Assembly (NCBI GenBank): GCA_036937835.1 | Contig: CM072862.1 | Span: forward strand, 24,759,001 to 24,823,000 | Direction: 5' to 3' | Source: Pampus argenteus | Lineage: Eukaryota; Chordata; Actinopteri; Scombriformes; Stromateidae | DNA length: 64,000 bases | Shown here: positions 25,080 to 35,791 of the stretch, in pieces | Position numbering within the stretch: position 1 is the first letter of the stretch | Layout: every line of letters begins with the position of its first letter | Position numbers and translations under genes: made by a program | Notes under the pieces: model-generated | What the model saw: only the letters and a program-made list of their open reading frames with translations | Database searches by the model: none | Told to the model about the DNA's origin: nothing

Positions 25080-28000
25080 CGTATTTTTAACCGGACATTT
25101 TTAGCCTTCACATCTGGGACATTTTTACAGCATTTGCCTCATCATTTCAACCCAAAGCATGAACTTCTTAAAATAAAACAGGGAAACAGAACAAATAGGA
25201 ACAGCAGTAAGGTGTCATCCCAACAGGTACACAGGCAGGTCAAATATTAAAGGGTCAAGCAATCATGCGCGTCCAGGACAATATCTGCACTTTTCTTATC
25301 CCCTCGGAGGTGAAAGCGATGACGTAAGCCTCTTACTGGTGAGCCTCGTTTACGTCAGATGTCGTCAAAATCCTTTAAAAAAATGAAAACTAAGAAACAC
25401 CCGGAGTGAAAGAAAGCGAGAAAAAGGAGACGTTAGAGTGAGCCGGGATATTCCACACCAACGGCGGGCTGCAGGCGATTGTGTTGTGCACAGTCGCAGC
25501 AGTAATGTTTATCAAAGGAGACGTGTGGGAGCGTGTTGTTCTGAACGGGTTTGACAGTAGATTTAGCTCATTTCCTACAACTTCCCTACAGCCCTCCCTG
25601 GACACATTCTGCGTTGACCACATTTGAGTGTAACAGCATGGCGTTTTCAGCATGTTATGAAGTTTGGGCTTAGCGTGATGCCCATTTCTCAGGTTGCGAC
25701 ATCCCTCTGAAACATGTGTTGCTACTTTTGCAAAGCAACAAGAGACGGGATCGGGTTCAAAAAGGCTGGTTTGAGTGGTGCAACAGTGCAGAGAACCAAC
25801 TGTATGATTGTTGTTATTCTCCTTAATACCTCTTTAAATTAAAGGACATTGGTCCAATTTGTCTCCTTTTTCTGCACCAGCAGCAAAGACGTCATCCAGC
25901 CTTTCTTGGAAGGTGCACTGCTTTACGACAGTTTCGCTACGAGGCACCGTCACATCTTAACAACACACAGAAGACGTTTTAACGATGCACGTAGAAAGAG
26001 CCCCAACGCATTGGAAATTGGCACAAGTGAAATAAAAAAAGCGGCGTTAAACATGCAGACAGGCAGGCAGCGCTGTGAGGACAGCAGATCGGCGCTGATG
26101 GGGCTTTTATAGAGCGGGGGGGGCCACAGTGACAACAGCACTAACAGCCTCATAATGTAGCGATTAGCCTCGAATGGGATGAGATGTGGTGGCGCTCTGG
26201 CAGCACCCCGGTGACAGCGCTGCTCTCTGGGGAGCAGAGATCCTGTCAGTGGCTCGGAGGACCCTCCATCATGGCTGCTGCAGCCAGGGCCCCCCAGGCC
26301 AGGAGCATCCAACCCTGCTCCCCCCTGCGGGAGTTATAAATCACCCGCCTCCTAACGGCAGCAGCGTGGAGAGGAGTCACCTTGGCTTCTGCACTCGTAG
26401 ATATTCACTTACTAATGTTTTTTTTGTTTTTTTTACTACCTGTATCATACTATCATAGTCTTTCTTGCTGCATCATATGGTTACTATGACGCTGCTGTGA
26501 GAAGACAGCCATTACTGCTGCTGCTCCTCGGCCTCTGTGAGAGCTGTATGTGAGCATCGTGGAACAAACAGGAGATAATGGAGCTAAAAGACCAAACAAG
26601 AAAGAAAAAAGAAAAATCAAAACCCTGCATGAGGAGGCAGGAAACCGAGATCTGACAGTCTGATCTCTCCTGTCTGCCACAAACCAGTAAAACGTTCCTC
26701 TTACATGGTGCAAAAAATACAGTTACGGGTAAATAAACAGACACTTTTCAATGCTAAGACTCGTCTTCCTCCATCCCTCAACAGTCTATCCTCCATCTTT
26801 TTAAATAATATTCATTCTTCTTTTAAACAACAAAACACCAGAGAGTAACCGCGGCGGCCAACAGGACACGGCAGCAGCGTTCAGGGACGATGAGCTGACA
26901 GCGAATGAGCCGTCGGCTGCAAAAAGCTGCATTTAATTATCGGGGACATTTTGTAGCTCTTTATTCTTTATTTACAGGCATTATGTGAACTTTAAGGGCA
27001 TCTTTCTTTCCCCCCTGAGTCCCCGTTAATTTATGACTGTGGCCGTCTGCAGACTTGACACGTCCTTTCTTTGGTAACCATCAGTGTCCCCGTCCAACCA
27101 GTCTCGTCACATGCTCTCTCTCTCACTAATTTATGCTTCGTTAGCAGCGCTGCGTTTTTGAACAAAGGTTTAAAACGGTGACAATAACACGATGTTTCTG
27201 CACATTTCTTGTCATATTTCTTTTTTTTTCGTGGGGAGGGGGTGAAAAGCTGTCACGGCTGCAGACGTTTTATTATGCAAACTGTCAGGTTACATTTCCA
27301 TTCGTTTGTGTTTCTGTTTCTTTCTTTGTGAGACACACAGAAGGATCGTTTTTCCTGAATATTTCAGTTTTCTGATGATTAAACCAAAAGCTCCACGTAT
27401 CAATATTAATGATTATTTCCCATGTTTTACAGTTCACCGTGTCATCTTGTCTAGATTACAGTGTTTTTCTTAAACTGCTCACATGCTGATTTCAGTTCTG
27501 GTTTCCTCTGTGACCTGCTGCATTACTGAATATGACTCCTTATAATAAACGTTTATCACGATTATCTCCGGCTCCTCTGTCAGACTGTTTCACGTAGTGT
27601 AAATATTTGAAATCTTTTGGAAAATTACAGAAACGATTCCGCTAAAGCGATAGATCACTTTAAGGCTTTCGCTGTAACATCTCCGGAGGGGGATGAAACT
27701 TTTTCTCACATCATCAGTCTGTATGTGTGAGTCTGTACTGTGTTTTAATTAAAATGCTTATTTCAGCCGCAGATGTGTCAGTCGAGGTGAGAATGGAGGA
27801 CTCATTTAATACAGTTCATTTACTGGGGACTAAAAATATACTTCCGATACCTGGTGACACATCGAGTCTAAAATAGCTGCTGGTTTTTGTTCTATTTGAG
27901 GAGCTGATCACACGTTTATAGCAGTGACGATGACGTTTCAGTGATCTGAAACGTCAGAGATCAGAGAAACGTGTTTCTGAAGCTTCAAATCGCAGACTGA

Positions 28001-28210
28001 TATTTATGCAGAGCAGTTCACGGTGCATCCAATGGCAGCCTTTTCCTTTAATTGATGTCGTTAAAATAAATCCCAGACAGGGACTTAATCTAAAACCAAG
28101 ATTAATCTAGCCTTTTATTTGACAGTGTGCACAGTTTGCATTTGTTTCTCAAATGCAATAAAACTTTATTATCCCTGTGTGTGTCTACAAGTCTACATGT
28201 ATGTATGTAC
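25080..28210. other. Gene-free stretch
   Basis: No supported exon. An 8-bp inverted pair TGACGTAA...TTACGTCA lies at 25320-25357 and a perfect 11-bp hairpin at 27931-27956. Confidence 0.5.
27931..27956. other. Perfect 11-bp hairpin with TGACGT arms
   Basis: TGACGTTTCAG, then a 4-nt loop (TGAT), then the exact reverse complement CTGAAACGTCA. Each arm carries a CRE half-site. Confidence 0.85.

Positions 28211-28244
<34 letters not shown>
28211..28244 (+). repeat. (GT)n-(GC)n microsatellite
   Basis: GT tract running into alternating GCGCGCG, a purine-pyrimidine alternation prone to Z-DNA. Confidence 0.95.
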
Positions 28245-28245
<1 letters not shown>

Positions 28246-28798
28246 CATCTGTTGTTTTTCACTGTACAAACTAATTACTTTAAATTAAACTGCAGGTGCT
28301 TCCTTGTCAGAGCTTATTGGCTTCTAATTACTTCAACACGTCCTCCATATTACAGCCTGCTGGTGCATACATGTATGCATTTCCACTGTGACTTTGCAGC
28401 TCCAATATGTCGGTCGCTCATTTGTGAACTTTTTATTGCCTGCAGATCATTCTTAAATGTGTTAATAGAGCCGTACAGGAGACATGGAGACATGAGGTAA
28501 TTAGTTATTTTAGTTGGACAAACCTCTAAAGTCCATCGCAGCCTGAAGACAACTCGCCAGGTTGTTTCTTAGTCACAGGTCTTGGCATCACTGAGAGCCA
28601 CTACAGTCACATGCATCACTATCTATGAGGTGTTTTCAGTTCACTATTCACAACAGTAACGAAGCTAAAGCGACACTGTCGTCTGTTTTCCCACCTCTGT
28701 TCATGCAGAGAAGCTTAGAGGGATAAATCCCAAATTCACACTTTCACGGTGCGACGTGCTGTGACACGCAAGTGCTGTTTCAGATCAGTGTGTGTTAT

Positions 28799-28800
<2 letters not shown>

Positions 28801-28847
<47 letters not shown>
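28801..28847 (+). repeat. (AC)23 microsatellite
   Basis: Uninterrupted AC tract. Confidence 0.97.
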
Positions 28848-28849
<2 letters not shown>

Positions 28850-30490
28850 GAGCTCATCATGGCGATTTACAGTCTGTACGCATCGTTCCTGGTTGTGTTT
28901 GAGTCCAGGTCTGCGTAAATTATTAATAGTTTTCAACTCGACTTTGTAGCACAACAAGTCAACGGTACAAAAATCCCTCAATCAAGAAAACACACAAACA
29001 CACACAATACAAGCCTCAGTTACCATAGAGACAGGGCACTCTGGACATATTGAGGAGTTATTAAAAAGAAGAAGAAGAAGAAGCCTCCCTGGCAATATTA
29101 TTCCCTCTACGCCCTGAGAGCAGAGATGCAGACTGTCATCACAGCACGATGCATCACATCTATGGCAGCAGCATCGTCACAGCGTTACAGAAGCTGCTAG
29201 CGAAGCGATATGGAGGCAGTTTCCTCCGCGGGTCTCTGTAAGAGCGTCCGAGCTGACAGAGTGGCAGACGTGTCTCGGCCCTGTAATTGGACGGCATGCT
29301 GGGTAAACACCAGAGCCCATCTACTGTAAACAGCTGCTACGGGGTTACGTTAAAGGGCAGTTATGTCCTCCATCGGTTCATTGTGCACGCCTGTTTAATT
29401 GCAAGAAAAGGTGGAGTCGTCAGGACTTAATATTCAAGTCAGCTTTCCAAATACAATACACGTGTCACTGCGATCAATCAAACTAATTTGAGCCAATATT
29501 TCAGTCCGTTCAGGCCGAGGTTGTTTTTTTTTTTTTATAATTACAGAAGTTGCAACAGGTTTCCTAAAAAAAAAAAACAACCTCTTGTTATGTTGAAAGA
29601 ACTTGCGGTGAACTTTCAATTACAAGTCAGCTATAAAAGAAAAAATAAAATAAATGTTTGTTTAAAGAAATCACTGATTGCGTGTGTCCATGTTTTATTT
29701 TTGCATGGCCACTAACCAGTGAAGATAAAACCGGCCAGTACGCCGAACACGGTGCTATAATTATGGTCAATCTGAAGAACATGTTCAAGAGGTACAAAGT
29801 CCTTTCACCCCAAAGACCTTGTTTGACTTCAAACTCGTGAAATCGATTATTTTTTATGCAATAAAAACCAACATGTTGATTGCTGAATCTTTCAAGCTTC
29901 CAACCTTTTTGTGGAAAAGTTGCAGGGTTTAGTTTCTGCAACTGGAAATTAAAATGAAGGTGAAACAAGACGCTCACTGTGTTCAGAGACCGAGATAGAG
30001 AGAAGGAGTCAAACAGATAAAAGCAGAGGTGATGGATGACGGGTGGATGGCGGGAGCAGCAGTGTCAAGACTCCTCATTCCAGGAAGTAAAATCAGTTTT
30101 CCTCCTGAGGCTGTTCCACATGAGATCTCCGGAGGAAGGCCGAGCCACTGAGCCAGTGACAGAGAGCAAAAAAAAACCAACAAAAAAACGCTCGTCCATT
30201 ATTTCATCCATTCAGTACAAAGGATGTCTCCCTCCCAGCCGGGGGAAGAAGCTGGAGTTACACGGAGAAGCACAAGGATGACTGAATGTCAGTGAGGCAC
30301 CGGGAAAGAGACTGGAAGTGGAAACAGGGTAAGATAAAAGACTGTCATTCCCCTTCACTGAAAAAAAAATCAACTTATAGAAGACATGTGAGAGATGATG
30401 AAATGAGGAAAAGAAATCTGAAGTCACACAGAGACAAAGAGACAGAATTAATGTGACTGCCGGTACCTATTTGTAAAGTCTTCAACTCAC
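28848..30490. other. Gene-free stretch left of a candidate exon
   Basis: GAA triplets at 29068-29083, a T run at 29523-29536 and an A run at 29566-29577. If the exon at 30491-30574 is real, this is the start of its downstream minus-strand intron. Confidence 0.45.
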
Positions 30491-30574
30491 CTGAGATGTT
30501 TCCTGGCAACCCCCCGTTTCCTCTTCATCACCTCTACCCCCGCCCTCCACCCCCCCGTCCTCAGACACACTCAT
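30491..30574 (-). CDS. Candidate alternative first coding exon, unidentified gene (partial)
   Basis: On the minus strand an ATG at 30574 (context GGGCGATGA, G at -3) opens 28 codons. They begin MSVSEDGG, are rich in Gly, Glu and Asp, and end QETSQ. The frame meets a consensus donor exactly (TCTCAG|GTGAGT; intron begins at 30490) in phase 0. A TATATAAAAG box sits 49-58 bp upstream of the ATG, leaving room for a 5' leader of about 25 nt. TATA box, leader, ATG and donor in the right order and spacing form an alternative-first-exon layout. The acidic, Gly-rich peptide matches no family I recognise and the next exon is not in view. Chance remains possible, because GC-rich stretches lack stops. Confidence 0.4.
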
Positions 30575-30599
30575 CGCCCTGCACACTTTCACCTTTGAA

Positions 30600-30735
30600 G
30601 TCGCCTCGCATGCCGAATCTTTCTTTTATATAAGCATTGCCAGAGGAGCACGGCGAACGGGACGGGAACTGATTCATATTCAACATCCACGGCACCTCAA
30701 GCAAAGCTAAAATTGAAGCGTAACCCGCCCAAAAA
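30600..30735 (-). promoter_or_regulatory. Candidate TATA promoter for the 30.5-kb exon
   Basis: Minus-strand TATATAAAAG occupies 30632-30623, placing the expected start near 30600. About 90 bp further upstream on minus is GGGCGGG (complement of about 30725-30731), an Sp1-type GC box. There is no simple repeat between them. Confidence 0.4.
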
Positions 30736-31026
30736 AAAAACAAATCGAGAATAAATAAAATAAAATCAGTGCTTCCTGCTGATTTTGGCCAACGTGGGAA
30801 AAACAGCATGCACTCATTCGAACGTATGCAGGCACAAACAAACACCCTCCAGCCTGCAGAGTGCTGGTGGGATGTGTGGGTGTGGGGACTCGGGGGAGAA
30901 ATCGAACCCCTTCCAGGCACAGGTTGCTCTCTAATAAAATTAGCTTTGGTGTTCAATTAGCTTCGTCCGCAGAAATCAGAGCACCGAGTTCCCTCATTCC
31001 CATGAACATTTCAAAAGGTCTGCTGA

Positions 31027-31395
31027 AGTGAACTTCAGAGATCCAGTGGAGCAGAAATTACTTTTTTTTTTTTTTGTCTCGTGTTGTTTTGCAGCTGCAG
31101 CGACGATGGAAATGATAAAAATTAAAAGTAATGTTGAGGTTTTCTTATCGGGTTGTTTTCAACGCCTGCGACGTTTCACAGGAGGAATTAATTAATCTGG
31201 CTTTTAATGTCAACGATCAAATAAATAAATAAATAAAAGTGTTTATGTGTCTGTTCATTAGTTTTTATTTATCCTGCATCGTCTTAGTGTCGTCTTCTCC
31301 GCGCATCTTTCCATAATTTTAAAACTTCCTCGTCAACTTGAGGAGCAAAGAAAAAAACTAATAATTTCTGCTCCACTGGATCTCTGAAGTTCACT
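31027..31395. mobile_element. 369-bp unit bounded by perfect 34-bp inverted repeats
   Basis: Left arm 31027-31060 starts AGTGAACTTCAGAGATCCAG and ends GCAGAAATTA. Right arm 31362-31395 is its exact reverse complement over 34 bp. Just inside, the left arm runs into a T tract and the right arm is preceded by an A tract, extending the symmetry loosely. The 301-bp interior has no coding frame and holds an AAAT run. This is either a nonautonomous DNA transposon (MITE) or an inverted duplication. No flanking target-site duplication is obvious. Confidence 0.8.
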
Positions 31396-33500
31396 CTTAT
31401 ATATATATAAATATTCTCATCAACAATCTCCGTTTCTCTTCTGTGTTTGAACTGAACTGACGAGCTATATAAAAAAAATGACCCCGCCTTGCCTCTTCTG
31501 CCTCCCTCCTTCTCTCTTTATTGGCTGTGACAGGTCAGTGAAGGCATCACCGTCATATTAAAAAAAGGCAGATAGGCGCGGAGATCAAGGTGATGTCTCC
31601 ACCTCGCTTTCTTCTTCTTCCTCTTCACTGAATTATGCATCTATTCGATTCTCGCTTCTTGGCGCTTTCATTTCCTCTCCTCTCCTCTTTCTCCCCCCCT
31701 CCTCCTCTTCATTCAGCGTTGCACTGGAGGAGAAATCAGCTCGTTACAACATCCAAATGATGTCCAGACACGACCATTAAAAACGGACACAAAAGAACGA
31801 GCTTTTCCCGTCTGTCTGAGTCTCTTTTTGCTGTTTCGAAAGGAAACAAAAACACAAAGCCTTCAAAGACGAGCCATCGCTTTAGCTTCTCACTTGCTCT
31901 TTTCACTTGGCAGTGACCCTCCCACCCCTGGGATTTCCTCTTTTCCCACGGGGTGACAGTGCTTCCCTGGGACACATAATTAAATCTGTGTGGGGCACAA
32001 GGAGCGCATCCAGTGGAGCAACGGCACAGCCGGGGAGCATACAAGTCAAAAAACACACATGCAACGTACAGTACGCTCCCTCTTTAACCAATCCAAAGAC
32101 GGCTCAAATTAGCTCTTGTTAAATAACAGCGACGTGGCCAAATTCTTCAATCCCATCAAAAAAAAAGATAGAGGCTGTCAGTTATACTTAAAGAATAAAA
32201 GATGCTCTGGAGTGAATCAAATCCCTTTGAGCTCATACAGCGGCCCTGACAAAAAAAAAACAAAAAACAGAAAAGATTAGAACAAAAAATGCTTACCAAA
32301 CGCTGCATGCAGTAAATGTGGTGAATAAAGTGAGAAGAAAACAGGTTTAAAACTCTGCAGCACCTTCCGGGCGTAATCAGTCACCTCACTGTTTGGATTT
32401 AGATTCAAACCTCTACAACCGACCAATCGGCAGCGGCGGTGGCGGCGGCAGGCGGCCACTGATTTGAACTTGGACCTCGACATCCAGGCTTCCAGCGTGA
32501 CACGAGTTGAACATTAACGAGGACGATGACAGAGGTCGGACGGAAGTTGACGTGAGGAGGAAGAGAAAGTGAAAGCAAATGACGGGCTGGACTCAAAAAG
32601 AAAAGTGTGAAAAGGTAAAATTTACTCTGTAGAGTGAACGGAAATAAATGCTTCAGACGCCACCTGAACATATACTGTAGTTAGCTCGCTGCTCTAAATG
32701 AAAGTTTATGAGCTCTCATTGATCTTATGCACAAGAAAAGACTCGTCCGACTCCTCCTGTGTTGATGTTGTTATTGCTTGAACATGAATATTGACCATAA
32801 AAGTTGTAGATGTAGTTGTAAATCCATTACACACCACCTTTTCTTCTCCCTGCTGCCGTCTCCAACTTCGTTTTAATGTGAACGTACTCTTGACATATCG
32901 TTTTCTACATTTTGCCTCGACATGCAGAGTAAACATGTGTATCAACATGTGTGTTTGTAACAGTGACTAAAGGAAGACGGGACCAAACAGGCCGTTATGC
33001 ACCGGTTAATTAAAGACATGCTTATTTAATATTGATGTCTGATAATTAACGGATCACAGGCTTAAGAGGATACGACCCGTCTACGTCTCTGTCTTTCTCT
33101 TGCTTTCATCTTCTACTTTCTCCCTTTTGACACACACATGTGCACTGTTGCACACGCATGCATGGGTCTTTAGTGTTTAATGAGGACTCTGGTGCATACA
33201 CCGCATGCGCTGTAATATGTGCAATTGGGTGGAGGTTACAAAAGAGCTCACTGGAGACTTCATTAACGACTAATTGATTTCATTTGCGGTATTCTGAGAC
33301 TGATAGCGTACAAATTTGCTCCAAATAAGCTTAGACTGGACCATTTATATCAGCCAGCAGATTACTGGTGGGGGAATTAAATGGCTCATTTTACAGCAGG
33401 GGTAGGAATAATAGATATGGATATAGCCCAAGATATGATGATGTTTGACAAAGGAAGAGGGAGTCGCTTGTCTTTTTTTCCCCCCTCCCTCCTTAATTCT
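31396..33500. other. Gene-free stretch
   Basis: Single-copy DNA with a GGC-rich patch at 32435-32456 and short A runs. No exon supported. Confidence 0.5.
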
Positions 33501-34270
33501 CTGTCTGCCCGCCGCTCTGTTCCCTCTGAATCCAAAGCTAATTGAATTAGAGCTGCGTGATTACAGTCCATATATGGCACCAGTCTCCATCATCTGTGCC
33601 GCGCTGAGGCCTTGATAGACTGAAGAGAAGTATGACTGATTCATAAGATGATGGTCAAGAAGCACGAAGCAACGGCGTGCCGGGACTCTAGTCTACCAGC
33701 ATCTCCTCAGAGTGAATTATTAAAAGCTAAAGCTGAGCTAACAATTGCTCTATTATGTACTTAAGTCGCTGCATGTTCCAGTAATTTTCCGTAATGATTT
33801 ATTAGCCTGTTGGACTCCATCATAAAGACGTCGGGCGGATGAACAGTGGAGCTGTAGATACGCTGGGCCCCGCTGGCCTCTGTGTGAATAGAAAAAAAAA
33901 CGACCTTGGACACGTAAATCTCCTGGGATCCTTCATTAGCCCGCGACAAAAGCCACAAAGAGCCGTCACAGAGGCTCTAAATGCTTTGCAGTCAGCCCGC
34001 TGGCCTTTCAGACGGCACACAAGTCGATTCCTCTCAATTTAGCAGCTCTCGTCGGGAGGATGAGCAGCGTGCTAACGGCCAGGCCTCTTCCGGTTAGCGC
34101 TAATTAGCAATGAACCTGAGGTGATTTCACTCTTTAGCTCTAGCGCCGATCAATAATGTACTCCCTATTTCCACCGTGCCCTCTCGCAGTTCAGCAACGA
34201 TGGTGGAGCCAAAGTAATAACAGCTGTCAAATGTGCGTTACCCCGGCAACCATCTCTCTGGCAACTGGAG
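33500..34270. other. Candidate conserved regulatory block
   Basis: Repeat-poor complex DNA with clustered homeodomain cores (GCTAATTGAATTAG near 33537, GCGCTAATTAGC near 34097), an E-box/MEIS-like AACAGCTGTCAAAT near 34219 and a perfect X-box. No credible exon was seen. Motif clustering in low-repeat DNA suggests an enhancer; conservation is unverified. Confidence 0.35.
34237..34250 (+). promoter_or_regulatory. Perfect RFX X-box
   Basis: GTTACCCCGGCAAC satisfies GTNRCC-N2-RGYAAC at every defined position, with both half-sites intact. Confidence 0.55.
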
Positions 34271-35544
34271 AAGCAGCCACCCCAACACGGGAGGAGTTAC
34301 CCGTGCTGCAAAAACAACAAACACTGGGTGGGGTTGTTTTTTTTTTTTTTTTTAACAGAAAGAGAGAAAAAGAGAAGTTCAGAGACAGAATAAGATAAAA
34401 AAATAAGACAATAATAAGCTTTATGACTAAACACAAGTACTTCTAATAGGCTACAACAACAACAACACAAGCGACAACACAGCGACTGGGTGGCAGGAAC
34501 CGGACCCGGCATCTTAAACCATGATTCAGTTGGGCTGGCAGATCATTTCCATCTTTTCTGTCTGCTACCACTTCTTCCGTCTCAGTCTGGGGTTGTTAAA
34601 CGCGTATATCTCCGCTTCTCCTGTCTCCAGCCTCGAGGTGTCACCTCCACGTAACAGGCTGGGTAATGAGAAGGCTGCTCGGGCTGAGAAGCCACTCACC
34701 ATTATGGCTCTACAGTCCACTGCTTCACCATTAGCCATTTCTCCAACCGTTGTGTGCTCTCACGTTCACTAAACTGCAACGAGAAGAAATGGAAAAAACC
34801 AGCCCGAATTCCCAAGAGACGACTCACAAAGAAGAGGCTGATGGGGCTCACATACTGAGATTTCCCAAATTATGACAAATGTCTAAGTTACAGGCGAAGG
34901 TGAAGGACCTCGGCTACAGAGATCCGAGGCTTCAGTCAGTGCTGCCAATGATACGAAACAGGAAGAGATGCAGACAGAGGTTCAACGTCTTTTAAAACCA
35001 CACAGATCGCAGACTCGGCATGTATTTTTAAATCGCTTATTTGACACCAACATGTGTTTATTTCTTATACTGATTATGATTTTGATGAATATGCATCAGC
35101 TCGCTGCAGGAAGAGCTTGAAGGAACATACGTGTCCTCATCAGTTTGGTCTTATTTTGGCTTTTATATGAGGTTATAATCCATCAGTAACCACAATGGAC
35201 TAATGTAATGTATGTAATGATCAGGCAGCTCAACTCTGAATCTTTTAGTAATGTGCACATATTTTAAATGCAATGCATATATTGTACATAATACCTTCCC
35301 TCTTTAAACAGGAATAAGTTAAATTATTTTAGTTAATACATTGATTTAGTTTACTTAGTGAATAATCGAACTTCCTTAATCCTTAATTGCCCAGACTTTG
35401 GCCACTACGTTGGCCACATTCGCCTTTCCTCGTCATTCTGCCAGACGGCTCCGAGCATCCCAGCTGCTTCGCTCTCAACCAGACTATCAGTAACTCTGCA
35501 GGCAGCTAATCACATGTGTCAATTATATATAGCGCTCTGTAACC

Positions 35545-35547
<3 letters not shown>
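34271..35547. other. Gene-free stretch
   Basis: A T run at 34337-34353 and otherwise single-copy DNA. No exon supported. Confidence 0.5.

Positions 35548-35577
<30 letters not shown>
35548..35577 (+). repeat. (AC)15 microsatellite
   Basis: Uninterrupted AC tract. Confidence 0.96.
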
Positions 35578-35580
<3 letters not shown>

Positions 35581-35746
35581 GCCAAATTACTACACAGTGG
35601 CTGAGCCAATCGTCTCAATGTGCCAAATATCTCCAGCAGCAAATCTCACGGGAGCCGAGCAATCAAACGCAACTTTGGCCAAAAGACAGACAGACATCTG
35701 CCAAGTTACATCCCAGTGCTGAACATGATAACACTACCGCCACTGT

Positions 35747-35748
<2 letters not shown>

Positions 35749-35788
<40 letters not shown>
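35749..35788 (+). repeat. (CA)20 microsatellite
   Basis: Uninterrupted CA tract. The long plus-strand frame around it (35358-35816) joins two CA tracts and is not a gene. Confidence 0.97.
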
Positions 35789-35791
<3 letters not shown>

